From positions 42,725 to 106,724 of the forward strand of contig JANLTU010000245.1 of NCBI GenBank assembly GCA_031363085.1: 64,000 bases of DNA. Direction: 5' to 3'. A program made the position numbers and the translations under genes. This DNA comes from UBA6921 sp031363085 (GTDB taxonomy: Bacteria > Pseudomonadota > Gammaproteobacteria > SG8-11). Below, piece after piece: positions 40,584 through 49,967 of this stretch. How positions within the stretch are numbered: the stretch's first letter is position 1; each line of letters opens with the position of its first letter. Below the pieces are notes generated by a model, which saw nothing but the letters and a program-made list of their open reading frames with translations, was not told where the DNA came from and did no database searches.

Positions 40584-41443
40584 TATTTCGCCTCCACACG
40601 CAGGCTGCGTTTGTAATCCTGATACCACGTGCGCATCGCACGCCAGCGCTCCCCGGGTACGCCGGCGCCGACCGGTCGGTCGTTGAGTTGTGTGACCGGC
40701 AGAATTTCTTTGCTGGAGCTGGTCAGCCAGATTTCTTCGGCGGCAAGCAAGTCAGTTTCGGTAAGGTCTTGTTCAAGCGCGTTGACACCGTGCTGCTGCG
40801 CAATTTCCAGCACTAGGTCACGGGTGATGCCGGGCAGTAAATAGCTGCTTTTAGGCGGGGTGCGCAGCGCAGAGTTGGTCCAGATGAACACGTTGCTCGC
40901 AGTACCTTCGGTCACTTGGCCGTCGCGCAGCAACAGCGCATCAACTGCGCCGCGCTCGCTGGCGTCCGCGCGCAACAGCACGTTAGGCAGCAGCGTGATG
41001 GCCTTGATGTGGCAATATTTCCAGCGAATATCGTCCAGCGTCACCACGCTCACGCCGTGGGTGAGTAGCGCGTGGTCGGGCGGCGCAATCGCGTTGCACA
41101 TCGCAAACAGCGTCGGTCGGGTTTCTTTTGGAATGGCGTGATCGCGTCGGGCCGGGCCACGCGTGATCTGCACATACACCGACTGGTCGCCTGCGGCGGG
41201 ATTAAAGCGAATCAAGTTCGTCAGCAGTTCGCCCCACTGCGCCGCACTCAAGGGGTCGCGCATGCGGATTGCCGCCAGACTGTTGTTCAACCGCTCCAGA
41301 TGCTGCCGCAAACGAAACGGCTGGCCCCAGTAGACGGGGATCACTTCATAAACGCCATCGCCAAACACAAAGCCGCGATCCAGCACGCTGACCAGTGCCT
41401 GATCATCAGGCAAGTATTTTCCGTTGAGGTAAACAATGCTCAT
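40583..41443 (-). CDS. dat: D-amino-acid aminotransferase (fold type IV PLP enzyme)
   Basis: 286 residues. SVLDRGFVFGDGVYEVIPVY (about 19-38) with the substrate and PLP phosphate-binding residues, the PLP Lys in CHIKAITLLPNVLLR (Lys about 145), and EGTASNVFIW near 177-186. The residues following the Lys and the length match D-alanine transaminases more than branched-chain aminotransferases. It would interconvert D-alanine/pyruvate with D-glutamate/2-oxoglutarate for cell wall synthesis, in agreement with the neighbouring D-Ala-D-Ala carboxypeptidase. Confidence 0.88.
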   Translation of the reverse strand: MSIVYLNGKYLPDDQALVSVLDRGFVFGDGVYEVIPVYWGQPFRLRQHLERLNNSLAAIRMRDPLSAAQWGELLTNLIRFNPAAGDQSVYVQITRGPARRDHAIPKETRPTLFAMCNAIAPPDHALLTHGVSVVTLDDIRWKYCHIKAITLLPNVLLRADASERGAVDALLLRDGQVTEGTASNVFIWTNSALRTPPKSSYLLPGITRDLVLEIAQQHGVNALEQDLTETDLLAAEEIWLTSSSKEILPVTQLNDRPVGAGVPGERWRAMRTWYQDYKRSLRVEAK

Positions 41444-41457
41444 GAGTGCGAGGAGGA

Positions 41458-42585
41458 TTACTCGAACAGCAATTTCATGTCATCGACGACGTTATTGACG
41501 AATCCGCCCGGTGCCACCTGTTCAAGCGACACCAGGGTTTGTTCGGCGTAAACACGGTCGCCCAGCGTGACTTTAATGCTGCCGAACACTTTGCCTTGAT
41601 CCGTTGGGGCCAGAATGCGTTTAGGTAGGTCCAGCGCGGTATTGAGATTTTTGAACTGTCCGCGAGGAACGGTGATGTACAGGTCGCTCATCAACCCAAG
41701 CGGTAATTTTTTTTTCTGGCCTTTCCAGATCACCGCCTCGGTGAGCGCTTGTTGTGCGACATACAGCCGGTGGGTCTCGAACGCGCCGAAACCATAATCC
41801 AACAAGCGCTGACTTTCATCGACGCGGGCGCTTTCACCGCTGCTGCCCAGCACCACTGAGATCAAGCGCATGCCGTTTTTCTTTGCCGACGCCACAATGC
41901 TGTAACCCGCTTTCTCGGTGTAGCCGGTTTTTAATCCGTCCACGCTGGGGTCGCTCCACAACAGTTTGTTGCGGTTGAGCTGGGTAACGCCGTTATAGGT
42001 GTATTTCTTGGCCGAATACCACGTGTAACTCACCGGGAAATCGCGGATCGTGGCGCGCGCCAGTGTGACCAGATCGCGTGCCGTCATGTAGTGGTTGGGG
42101 TCGGGCAGGCCGGTGCTGTTGGTAAAATGACTATGTGTCAAGCCAAGGCGCTGTGCGTACTGGTTCATCAGCGCGGCAAACACGATTTCGCTGCCGCCGA
42201 TGTGTTCGGCCAAGGCCACGGCGGCGTCGTTGCTGGACTGGACGATCACGCTTTCGAGCAGGATCTCGACGCTAATTTGCGCGCCGGCGCGTGCGGACAT
42301 GCGCACACCGTCCATGCGCGCGGCGTTGTCGCTGATCGTGACTTTTTCTTCGCGCTTGAGTTTGCCCTCCTGGATTTCGGCGTCGACGATGTAAGCCGTC
42401 ATCAACTTGGTCAGGCTGGCCGGGTCGACGCGTTCATCGGCGCCCTTTTCGGCCAGCGTGCTGCTGCTGTCGAAATCCACCAATAAATAATTCTTGGCGT
42501 TGATACTGGGCGGCAGCGTCGCGGCATACACGCCGCTAAAACAATAAGTCATCAGAAATAAGATCAGGTGTGCGATAGGTTTCAT
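41458..42585 (-). CDS. dacC: D-alanyl-D-alanine carboxypeptidase, PBP5/6 family
   Basis: 375 residues with signal peptide (about 1-21). The three active-site motifs of the family are present: SxxK in PASLTKLM (about 55-62), SxN in SSNDAAVAL (about 115-123) and KTG in LKTGYTEKAGYS (about 218-229). The C-terminal PBP5 domain (about 270-360) ends in an amphipathic helix VNNVVDDMKLLF that should bind the inner membrane. It trims the terminal D-Ala from peptidoglycan stem peptides in the periplasm. It lies 14 bp upstream of dat on the minus strand. Confidence 0.95.
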   Translation of the reverse strand: MKPIAHLILFLMTYCFSGVYAATLPPSINAKNYLLVDFDSSSTLAEKGADERVDPASLTKLMTAYIVDAEIQEGKLKREEKVTISDNAARMDGVRMSARAGAQISVEILLESVIVQSSNDAAVALAEHIGGSEIVFAALMNQYAQRLGLTHSHFTNSTGLPDPNHYMTARDLVTLARATIRDFPVSYTWYSAKKYTYNGVTQLNRNKLLWSDPSVDGLKTGYTEKAGYSIVASAKKNGMRLISVVLGSSGESARVDESQRLLDYGFGAFETHRLYVAQQALTEAVIWKGQKKKLPLGLMSDLYITVPRGQFKNLNTALDLPKRILAPTDQGKVFGSIKVTLGDRVYAEQTLVSLEQVAPGGFVNNVVDDMKLLFE

Positions 42586-42657
42586 GGGGCCAGAGCGAAG
42601 CTTGAAAATGATAGACGTATATTAACGCATTCGCGCGGCCGGCGAGTGCTTGGCGAG

Positions 42658-43740
42658 TCAGAGCGGGGTATTGAATAAGTCGAGTTGATCGCCGCTGCGT
42701 GCCGGAACGGAAAAAAGTTCCGTGTGCAATTTTGGCCAAGTGTTGAATTGCAGGCGTTTATGCGCAAGCTCAAAGCGGCGCGCAATCAGCCGGGCGTATT
42801 CGCCTTGCCCGCTCATGCGGCTACCGAAATTTGGGTCGTTAAGCTGGCCGCCGCGCACCTCGCGCACCCGCGTCAGCACGTGTTCGGCTTTGAGTGGAAA
42901 ATGCTGGTGCAGCCAAGCGGTAAATAGATCGCGCAGTTCGTGCGGCAGGCGCAGCATCACGTAGCCGGCGCACTGCGCGCCGGCGTGGCGTGCGGCATCG
43001 AGCACGCTTTCCAGCTCCGGGTCGGTCAGCACCGGGATGACCGGCGCCACCAACACTCCCACCGGAACCCCCGCCGCATGCAGGGCACGCACGGTTTGAA
43101 GGCGCCGTTGCGGCGCTGCCGCACGCGGCTCCATACGCCGCGCCAAGTCGCGATCCAGAGTAGTGATGGAGACGGCGACGTTGACCAAACCGGCGCGTGC
43201 CATCGGCGCTAAAATGTCGAGATCGCGCTCGATGAGCGCCGACTTGGTAACCAGGCTCACCGGGTGGCGGTGTTCGGCCAGCACTTCCAGCAGGCGACGT
43301 GTGAGCCCCAGCTTACGTTCGACCGGTTGATACGCGTCGGTGTTAATCCCCAGCGCCACCGGTTGGGCGCGATAATTAGGCGCGCGCAATTCTTCGCTCA
43401 ACAGTTGCGGTGCGTCGGGTTTGTAAAACAAACGGCTTTCGAAATCCAGGCCAGGCGACAGCCCGAGGTAGCTGTGCGTGGGTCGTGCGAAGCAATAAAT
43501 GCAACCGTGCTCGCAACCGCGATACGGATTAATCGAGCGGTCAAACGGCACGTCGGGCGAGGTGTTATATGAGATCACGCTGCGCGCGCTGTCAATCGAC
43601 AGCGTTGTACGCAACGGCGCAATGATCTCATCAACGTTGTCCCAGCCGTCGTCAAACACATCGCGCTGCCACGCGGAAAAACGCCCTTCGGCATTACCGG
43701 GCGCGGCGCGACCTTTGCTGGGGGGTGGTGATGAGTTCAT
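42658..43740 (-). CDS. PA0069-family radical SAM protein (SplB-like)
   Basis: 360 residues. The 4Fe-4S/SAM motif is CEHGCIYC (Cys3-His-Gly-Cys spacing CxxxCxxC, about 75-82), embedded in YRGCEHGCIYCFARPTH. NPYRG before it and GINTDAYQPVE near 133-143 mark the Rv2578c/PA0069 group of SplB-related proteins. A TIM-barrel fold is expected. Substrate unknown; relation to spore photoproduct lyase suggests DNA- or nucleotide-related chemistry, but this is not demonstrated. Single gene, divergent from the di-haem protein gene. Confidence 0.92.
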   Translation of the reverse strand: MNSSPPPSKGRAAPGNAEGRFSAWQRDVFDDGWDNVDEIIAPLRTTLSIDSARSVISYNTSPDVPFDRSINPYRGCEHGCIYCFARPTHSYLGLSPGLDFESRLFYKPDAPQLLSEELRAPNYRAQPVALGINTDAYQPVERKLGLTRRLLEVLAEHRHPVSLVTKSALIERDLDILAPMARAGLVNVAVSITTLDRDLARRMEPRAAAPQRRLQTVRALHAAGVPVGVLVAPVIPVLTDPELESVLDAARHAGAQCAGYVMLRLPHELRDLFTAWLHQHFPLKAEHVLTRVREVRGGQLNDPNFGSRMSGQGEYARLIARRFELAHKRLQFNTWPKLHTELFSVPARSGDQLDLFNTPL

Positions 43741-43929
43741 GGAATATCGTTGCCGTCGTTTCTTGTCGCTTCAACAAACTATACACAATGTCAATATGAA
43801 ATATTCACCAAGGCATTATCGTGGTTGTTTCTGGCTATCCATTAATCGTGTGCTAGACCTTAATGGGCTGGTATTTGTATCTGTTGCGAGTTGACCCCTC
43901 TAAACAATACTGCCCGATGAGGTAAAAAC

Positions 43930-46029
43930 ATGAAACTACTACGACGGACCGCAGTTGTAATCGCCTGTGTCGCATCCTATGTTGCAGTGAACCATGAAGG
44001 AAATCCGCCACCTGCCCGCCTAAGCGCGGTCGGCGATGCGGAGGCGCTGCAGCAACAATACCAACGCTGGAAGTCGACATTTGAAACCAGCGCGCACCCA
44101 TTGCGTTATTCCCTGTCGCTGACTTCGCCACGCGTGCATGCCGTAACCGAGGAGTCTGCGTCGGGTTACGTCGAATTTGATTTCGGCGTGAAATCGATGT
44201 TGGTTTCGCTTGCGAATGTCGACAACGACACCACGTTGGACCTTTGGGCCACGACGAATGGAGCGCGTGTGTTTTCCCAAGCAACCGACCCGGCATTGCA
44301 ACGTCATCTGGGGCGCATTCAGATCCGCAATCACGTTGGAGTGTTGGCAACCAGCCTGTCGCCACTGATAGAAGCGGGCTTCGCCATCGATCAAGTGTTG
44401 ATTGCGCCTGCGGGTGCCGATCCGTTGCAGCAGCCGCTACTGGTGGGTTCGCTCAATCTGTTTCAGCGCTTGTATGCGGCGGAAAAATTTCCAGCACGCA
44501 CCGTGGCATCTAAAAACTCCGGCCTGATTACGGTGGCCAATGCGGCGATTCCAACTGGGTTTCCTCAGGTGTTTTCCGATTTGGTCGCCCAAGGGGAAGA
44601 CTTATTTTTCAATGAAACCTTTGCCGGCAACGGGCGCAGTTGTGGCACCTGCCACCCCGCCACCAATAATTTCACCATCGATCCTAATTTCATTGCCACG
44701 TTACCTGCCGACGATCCGCTGTTTGTCGCGGAAAACGTGCCGGCGTTGATGTTCGGAAATCCGGCCAACCTGGATGGTGCAGGAAGACCGCAGCGGATGG
44801 AAAACCCGGCCTTGATGCGCGCCTTTGGCGTCATTGTGGAAAATCTGGATGGGATGGGTGATCTTGAAAATCGCTTCGTCATGCGCAGCGTTCCACACAA
44901 CATCGGCATGTCCGTTTCGGTGACGACGCCGCCGAATGATTTGCGGCCCCCGAACGAGCGCACCGGCTGGAGTGGGGACGGCGCGCCCAGCGGATTGATC
45001 GGCGGTGTGGCGACCTCCGGCCGCTTGCGCGATTTTATCGTCGGCGCAATTGTTCAGCACTATCCCAAAACCATGAACCGCAGCTTCACGGGTCCCGCGC
45101 CTGATTTTCGCGCGCCGACCGCAACCGAGCTCGATGCCCTCGAAGCCTTCATGTTGTCGCTGGGACGGCACACCGAATTGCAATTGGCAGCGGGCGCAGT
45201 TGGGGAGCTAGTGCTGAAGAACGCCGACGCCGAGGCGGGCAAGGTGTTGTTCCGGGACGGTGTACCGGGCGGTACACGCACCTGCAACGGCTGTCATGGT
45301 AATGCCGGCGCCAACGTTGTGGGTGGTGCGAATCCGGGTAACCGTAATTTCAATACCGGTGTGGAATTGTTCTTACGCAATCGAATCAACGATCCCAACT
45401 TCACCGTGCTCGGTGAGCCGCGGCCGGTCGATGGAGGCTTTGGCACCAACCCAAGCGGTACTTTTGTTTCGTTGCAAGCGCAGCCGGGATTCACCAACGA
45501 AAACTTTGGCAGTAATCGGTTCAATACCCCAAGCCTAGTGGAAGCGGCGGATTCGGGTCCGTTCTTTCATAACAACATAATCAATGACCTTGAGGAGACC
45601 ATCCGCTTCTACAACTCCGCCGAATTTATCACCGCCAACGGCGGGTTCATTCCGTTCAGCGATCCTCAGGTATTGCAGGTAGGGAAATTTCTGCGCGTGA
45701 TCAACGCTATCGATAATGTAGAGAACATCGCGTTGCGTGAGGCGGATCGCGCCTTGCTGGCGCTGCAGATGCATCCAAATCCGGACCTCGTGATTCACCG
45801 TATTTTGCAGATCGCCATAGCAAATACCCAAGATGCTATGAGGGTGCTTAATCAAGGCGGTGTGCACAACGTAGGCGGGCTCCCGGTGAATGCGGTAAGG
45901 CAACTTGAGCATGCGATACAGCGTTTTCAACAGGCCATGAACACCGCTGCATCGGATGTCGCACGTGTGAATCACATCAATAGCGCAAAGGAGCGGTTGT
46001 CCAATGCCTTGGTATTGATGCGCTTCTGA
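43930..46029 (+). CDS. Di-haem cytochrome c peroxidase/MauG-like protein
   Basis: 699 residues with an N-terminal signal or anchor (about 5-21). Two c-type haem sites are present: CGTCH at 238-242 and CNGCH at 452-456. The region around them (FNETFAGNGRSCGTCHP and later PSLVEAADSGPFFHNN) resembles the MauG/CcpA superfamily. About 200 residues before the first haem form an extra N-terminal domain with no recognised family. The C-terminal 100 residues are helical. Periplasmic electron transfer is expected; a peroxidase or an oxidative-modification role cannot be separated from sequence. GAGG precedes the ATG and a terminator-like hairpin follows. Confidence 0.85.
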   Translation: MKLLRRTAVVIACVASYVAVNHEGNPPPARLSAVGDAEALQQQYQRWKSTFETSAHPLRYSLSLTSPRVHAVTEESASGYVEFDFGVKSMLVSLANVDNDTTLDLWATTNGARVFSQATDPALQRHLGRIQIRNHVGVLATSLSPLIEAGFAIDQVLIAPAGADPLQQPLLVGSLNLFQRLYAAEKFPARTVASKNSGLITVANAAIPTGFPQVFSDLVAQGEDLFFNETFAGNGRSCGTCHPATNNFTIDPNFIATLPADDPLFVAENVPALMFGNPANLDGAGRPQRMENPALMRAFGVIVENLDGMGDLENRFVMRSVPHNIGMSVSVTTPPNDLRPPNERTGWSGDGAPSGLIGGVATSGRLRDFIVGAIVQHYPKTMNRSFTGPAPDFRAPTATELDALEAFMLSLGRHTELQLAAGAVGELVLKNADAEAGKVLFRDGVPGGTRTCNGCHGNAGANVVGGANPGNRNFNTGVELFLRNRINDPNFTVLGEPRPVDGGFGTNPSGTFVSLQAQPGFTNENFGSNRFNTPSLVEAADSGPFFHNNIINDLEETIRFYNSAEFITANGGFIPFSDPQVLQVGKFLRVINAIDNVENIALREADRALLALQMHPNPDLVIHRILQIAIANTQDAMRVLNQGGVHNVGGLPVNAVRQLEHAIQRFQQAMNTAASDVARVNHINSAKERLSNALVLMRF

Positions 46030-46048
46030 GCAGCGCTTAGTAAACTGC

Positions 46049-46084
46049 AAACCCCGCCGCAGTCTCTAACTGCGGTGGGGGTTT
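46049..46084 (+). terminator. Terminator-like hairpin behind the di-haem gene
   Basis: AAACCCC-GCCGCAG (46049-46062) pairs with CTGCGGTGGGGGTTT (46070-46084) with one G-U pair and one bulged G; the loop is TCTCTAA. The T-rich part is only the TTT within the stem followed by GTG, so termination strength is uncertain. Confidence 0.6.
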
Positions 46085-46144
46085 GTGCGCCGTCACCGAT
46101 GTTATCCTTAAGGCCACACTTCTAATGTTGTGGTGGACCTGGCT

Positions 46145-47506
46145 ATGAAACTGCGGATTCTTTTGCTGTTGGCGGCCGCTGTGGCTGGGTGCAGTGATAA
46201 CAAAGCATCGGCCCCTGAATGTTCGGCGACCACTGAAAAAGAGTTTGTGTTTGATGTCGCACGCGATGCGTACCTGTTTCTCGATTTACTGCCGGCGAAT
46301 GTGGATATGTCAAGCTACGCCACCGCTGCAGACCTGCTCGACGCGCTCACCGCCACGGCGCGCACGCAGAACAAAGACCGGCATTTCAGTTATCTGACGA
46401 CACCCGCCGCCGAGCAACAGTTTTTTTCGGAAGGTACTGCGGTAGGATTCGGCATAGGTTTTAGTAAACGCAACACCAACCAGTTGTTCGTCACACAAGT
46501 GTATGCCGGCTCGGCAGCGGCGGTTGCCGGGTTTGTGCGTGGGGACGAAATCACTGCGCTTGGCACCGACGCCACTACAATGGTCACGGTGGCCTCCTTG
46601 CTTGACGCAAATACTCTTTCCCAAGCGTTCGGTCCATCGGAAGCCGGCGTGCAGCGAACGTTGCGCGTGCTGACGCAAGCCGCAGGTCAACCCGTGGAGC
46701 GCACACTCACCAAGCGGAGCTATTCAATCGACCCGGTACCGGAATACAAGATCATCGCCAGGACTGGGACCACACCGATTGGCTATATCAACCTGCGCTC
46801 CTTTATTTCACCCGCCGAGGCACCGCTGCGCGCAGCCTTTCGTGAATTTAAGGCGGCTAACGTAGCCCACGTCATTATCGATGTGCGCTACAACGGCGGC
46901 GGCCTGGTTTCAGTTGCCGAAACCTTGACCAAATTGTTGGCCCCAGACCGCGACGGCCAGACGATGTACAGCGCGCGATTTAACAGCCGTCACACGAAAG
47001 ATGAGCACACGGTGTTGTTTTCCAGTGATACCGACGCCGTGTACGGTATTAATAACATCGCCTTCATCGCGACCGGCGCCACCGCCTCGGCCAGCGAGCT
47101 GGTGATTAACATCCTCGAACCCTACGTGAGCGTCGCCATCGTGGGCGCCACTACTTATGGCAAGCCGGTCGGACAATACCCGTTCGATCAAACAGGCTGC
47201 GACGTGCGCTTACGGCTCATTACGTTTAAAAACGTCAACCGTGACAATGAAGGCGATTTTTTCGGTGGGTTACCGGATGCCACGTTCAGCGGCAAATCTT
47301 GTCCCGCCAGCGACGATGTTGCCCGGCCCCAAAGCGACGCCACCGAAACCTCCATGGCGAACGCGCTGCACTGGCTCAACAGCGGCGCCTGCCTACCGCC
47401 TCCGACGCCCCGAGCGGCAGGCGCGTTAACCATGACGGAGGAGGCAACGTTTCCGATGCCCGTACGACCCACGCTGGCGCAGATTCACTTGCCCGGAACA
47501 TTCTGA
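46145..47506 (+). CDS. S41 family C-terminal processing peptidase, lipoprotein
   Basis: 453 residues from ATG 46145, with lipobox AAAVAGCS (Cys about 17), chosen over an in-frame ATG at 46130. A PDZ domain lies about 90-185 (VGFGIGFSKRNTNQLFVTQV), then the S41 protease core: INLRSFISP, IIDVRYNGGGLVSV (about 241-254), the catalytic Ser within TASASEL (Ser315/Ser317) and Lys in TTYGKPVGQ near 338-346. The tail after 400 is Pro/Ala-rich. It should act on periplasmic proteins. It is convergent with the Omp85-type gene, two bases apart. Confidence 0.88.
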   Translation: MKLRILLLLAAAVAGCSDNKASAPECSATTEKEFVFDVARDAYLFLDLLPANVDMSSYATAADLLDALTATARTQNKDRHFSYLTTPAAEQQFFSEGTAVGFGIGFSKRNTNQLFVTQVYAGSAAAVAGFVRGDEITALGTDATTMVTVASLLDANTLSQAFGPSEAGVQRTLRVLTQAAGQPVERTLTKRSYSIDPVPEYKIIARTGTTPIGYINLRSFISPAEAPLRAAFREFKAANVAHVIIDVRYNGGGLVSVAETLTKLLAPDRDGQTMYSARFNSRHTKDEHTVLFSSDTDAVYGINNIAFIATGATASASELVINILEPYVSVAIVGATTYGKPVGQYPFDQTGCDVRLRLITFKNVNRDNEGDFFGGLPDATFSGKSCPASDDVARPQSDATETSMANALHWLNSGACLPPPTPRAAGALTMTEEATFPMPVRPTLAQIHLPGTF

Positions 47507-47508
47507 GT

Positions 47509-48825
47509 TCAAAAAAACTGCTGTAGCCCGAACGCGATGCCGGTTTGTTGCACCGGCGTGTAGGTGCGTGCCAGGTCAAGGCGCAGCACGGCGCGGTAGA
47601 TGCGCGGCAGAATGACACGCAGCCCAGCACCGGCGCTGACAAACGGGTGTGCAAATCCTGCCCGTGAGAAACCCTGCCCGTCCCAGGTCTTCGCGACATC
47701 GGTGAACACATTGCCTTGCAGTACTGCAAGTGGTGAACTCCACAGCGTCGGGCGCAGCTCGGCATTCACCAGCCAGTAGTGATCGCCCCGGAACTGGCCG
47801 TCGAGAAAGCCGCGCAAGGTGTCCAGCCCGCCGAGGTAAAATTTGTGCTGTGCTTCGTGGCCGGTTTTGGTGCCGAGCTGGGCCTGCGTTGCGAGGTTCC
47901 AGTCGCGTGCCGGCCGCCATGCGCCAAGCCAGCGTAGTTCTGCACGGGCGAAATTAAATTCGGAGCCGATAGCCGTGTGCGCCAGCTCAGCTTGCAGCGT
48001 CAACTCCGAACCCTGCACATAAAATTCGTTGCGGTCGATGCGCCCGAACACCGCACGCGGCAGCAGTGATACGGTGCGTCCAGATCGCAGCGGATGATCC
48101 GCAAGAAACGCGGCGTTGCGTTGCGCACGCTCGGGGCTTGAATCGTCGATCAGGAAATCGTTGGAGTAGAGGCTGAGCCCCATGCCCACGCGCAGGTTCG
48201 GTGCCCACAGGTGTAGCAGCCGCAGGTTAAAGCGCCGCTCTTGATTGTCGAAATACGCCAGTTCTTCACCCTTGAGCGACAGCAGCGGCAGGTCGACCGT
48301 GTGCACGTAAAGCTCAGCGCCGAAGTGATCGTCGCGCGACAGCAGATACGGGTGACGGAACCAGACCACCCCGCCGCGCTTGCCGTTCATGTTCTCGTAT
48401 TGCGCACCCGCTTCCAGCAAGCGGTCGAGCAGGTTCACCTCGTAGGCGCCCACCGTGAACAGCGAGGTTCCGCCGCCTTGCTTGTATTTGAAAATCGGAA
48501 TCAGCGAAAACTTGTTGAGCGCATGCAGGCTTAAGTGGCGGGCGTCGCCGTCTTCGTGCACCTCGCCACGCACGTCATAAAACAACTCGGTATTGCGCAA
48601 GCGCTGGAGGTCGCCGCTCCACACGGCCGGATCAAATGGCGCGCCAACGCGGGTGTCGAGCAACTGCCGAATCACGTCGGCCTGGGTGCGCGCGCCGACG
48701 ATGTCGAGGCTCTCCACCGTCGCCGCCTGCGCCAAACCACTCAATACCAGCATGACAAAAAGCCAGCCACATCTCGTGCGGGCGCGGGTCGCTACATTTG
48801 TGAGAAGCAGTGTGTAATCGCTCAT
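47509..48825 (-). CDS. Omp85/BamA-superfamily outer membrane protein with a short POTRA part
   Basis: 438 residues from ATG 48825; an upstream ATG at 48864 is possible, and neither has a clear ribosome site. A signal peptide (CGWLFVMLVLSGLAQA, cut near residue 34) is followed by one POTRA-like domain (ATVESLDIVGARTQADVIRQ through ELFYDVRGEV, about 34-110). A beta-barrel follows (about 130-438) with the Omp85 signature region YLGGLDTLRGFLDGQFRGDHYW and ends in aromatic FGLQQFF. It may secrete or insert proteins, or act as TamA/patatin-like barrel. No partner (TamB or passenger) is adjacent. Confidence 0.82.
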   Translation of the reverse strand: MSDYTLLLTNVATRARTRCGWLFVMLVLSGLAQAATVESLDIVGARTQADVIRQLLDTRVGAPFDPAVWSGDLQRLRNTELFYDVRGEVHEDGDARHLSLHALNKFSLIPIFKYKQGGGTSLFTVGAYEVNLLDRLLEAGAQYENMNGKRGGVVWFRHPYLLSRDDHFGAELYVHTVDLPLLSLKGEELAYFDNQERRFNLRLLHLWAPNLRVGMGLSLYSNDFLIDDSSPERAQRNAAFLADHPLRSGRTVSLLPRAVFGRIDRNEFYVQGSELTLQAELAHTAIGSEFNFARAELRWLGAWRPARDWNLATQAQLGTKTGHEAQHKFYLGGLDTLRGFLDGQFRGDHYWLVNAELRPTLWSSPLAVLQGNVFTDVAKTWDGQGFSRAGFAHPFVSAGAGLRVILPRIYRAVLRLDLARTYTPVQQTGIAFGLQQFF

Positions 48826-49027
48826 GGACGGGATTATGCGTAAAACCAATGCCCGAGTCTTCACAAATTGATCACGTCGTTCACCGCAGTCTGTTTAGGG
48901 CCAATGAACGTACCTACCTAACAACACCAATGCATATCGGGACTAATGCGGTATCAGATGTTACATGCCACGCTAAAGTCAGGCGCATAATAATGCCATC
49001 ACGCAAGCCAGACCCCAGTCATTATTT

Positions 49028-49059
49028 TTAATGTGCCCCTTTTGAGCAGGCTCCTAGCC
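49028..49059 (-). repeat. Cassette-like 3' flank of the AlkD-like gene
   Basis: TTAATGTGCCCCTTTTGA (49028-49045), seven bases, then CCTAGCC (49053-49059), the latter containing the stop codon of the AlkD-like gene on the minus strand. The same arrangement, with 15 of 18 bases equal and identical spacing, recurs at 49933-49964 behind the next gene. The rest of the gap 48865-49027 shows no clear gene. Confidence 0.55.
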
Positions 49060-49758
49060 ATTGCGCCTGTAGATACTTCTTGGATAATCCAAAATATTAA
49101 CCCCCGGGCTCTCAAGTTCATTGAGGGCGTTGCCCGCCACCCATTTAGCCGGCTTGCTCTCTAGGGCCAAGAGACGCTTGGCAAGCACAATTGCCCCGTT
49201 CCGCAGGTCGACATTTCTTTTGCCCACATTGCGCAGTGCCCAATTTACCGCCTTTTTTACATAGCTTCGGTCGTCCGTCGCCTCCCGCTCAATGATCGGG
49301 AAGAAGGCTTCAAACACGTCGTTGCCCGCCGTTTTATTTGCAAAGCCGTAGGCCGCCATGATGACAAAACCGGCGCGCTTGATGAATTCATGTTCATGCC
49401 CAGACCACTCTACTGCTTTCGCCAACGCATACTTGCTTTTGGCAAACACCCCCATGCAGAACGAGTCGCATATTTCCCAGTTTTCGAAGGTGTTCGCCCA
49501 TTGATTCATCTGCGGTGCAGAAATGCACGCGGGATCGTAAATCTTGCTGCACAGGATTCTTGCTTCGTAAATGCCGGTTTCAAATAGCGCGAGCGCAAGG
49601 TGATTGTCACGCCCGATTTCTTTGGCGAGAAGTTTTAAGTCTTGTTGATAAATGCCCAGTGAATTCTGCGCCTTGATGCCAAATTTTCGTTCCTTGCTGG
49701 ATATTTTTTCTGGGTCGGCTAAGGCGTGAAGCCGCTGTATCACTTGCTGTACATCCAT
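49054..49758 (-). CDS. AlkD-like DNA alkylation repair (HEAT-repeat) protein
   Basis: 234 residues from ATG 49758 (MDVQQVIQRL), chosen because upstream residues do not fit the family. All-helical HEAT-like repeat protein of the AlkD group. The DNA-binding and catalytic region FENWEICDSFC (about 103-113) contains the conserved Trp and Asp. Later repeats have FIKRAGFVIMAAYG and YVKKAVNWALRNVG. AlkD glycosylases remove bulky or positively charged alkylpurines without base flipping. First of three minus-strand genes with similar 3' boundaries; composition is lower in GC than the housekeeping genes. Confidence 0.87.
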   Translation of the reverse strand: MDVQQVIQRLHALADPEKISSKERKFGIKAQNSLGIYQQDLKLLAKEIGRDNHLALALFETGIYEARILCSKIYDPACISAPQMNQWANTFENWEICDSFCMGVFAKSKYALAKAVEWSGHEHEFIKRAGFVIMAAYGFANKTAGNDVFEAFFPIIEREATDDRSYVKKAVNWALRNVGKRNVDLRNGAIVLAKRLLALESKPAKWVAGNALNELESPGVNILDYPRSIYRRNG

Positions 49759-49760
49759 GG

Positions 49761-49871
49761 CTATGCGGCCTTGAGGTCGATAGCTTGGGCAAGATCGCAC
49801 TTAACACGACCAGCATCTAACACGCCCATTGAAAGAACCCGCAGCACCTTTCCGGCATACCTATCTTCCAT
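49761..49871 (-). CDS. Possible small ORF before the AlkD-like gene
   Basis: 36 codons from ATG 49871 with AAAAGG seven bases upstream, ending TAG two bases before the AlkD-like start codon. The sequence (MEDRYAGKVLRVLSMGVLDA...) is basic and helical, with no recognised family. The frame is open further upstream to about 49950 without an ATG, so it could also be the end of a decayed gene or a leader ORF. Confidence 0.35.
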   Translation of the reverse strand: MEDRYAGKVLRVLSMGVLDAGRVKCDLAQAIDLKAA

Positions 49872-49932
49872 GCGAGCGCCTTTTGCATACCCATTCCGGT
49901 TGCTGACTTTGTACCTAAAAATATCAACGCAG

Positions 49933-49964
49933 TTGATGTGCCCCTCTCGAATGCAATGTTAGCC
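49933..49964 (-). repeat. Cassette-like 3' flank of the 49968-50303 gene
   Basis: TTGATGTGCCCCTCTCGA (49933-49950), seven bases, then GTTAGCC (49958-49964), three bases beyond the stop codon of the gene. It repeats the element at 49028-49059; the heptamer GTTAGCC also ends the GNAT gene (50429-50435) and fits the G-TTA core of integron attC sites. Confidence 0.55.
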
Positions 49965-49967
49965 GCG

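Noticed and set aside
43861..43929. TTGACC promoter before the di-haem gene
   Set aside because: A -35-like TTGACC at 43891 has no acceptable -10 at 16-18 bp.
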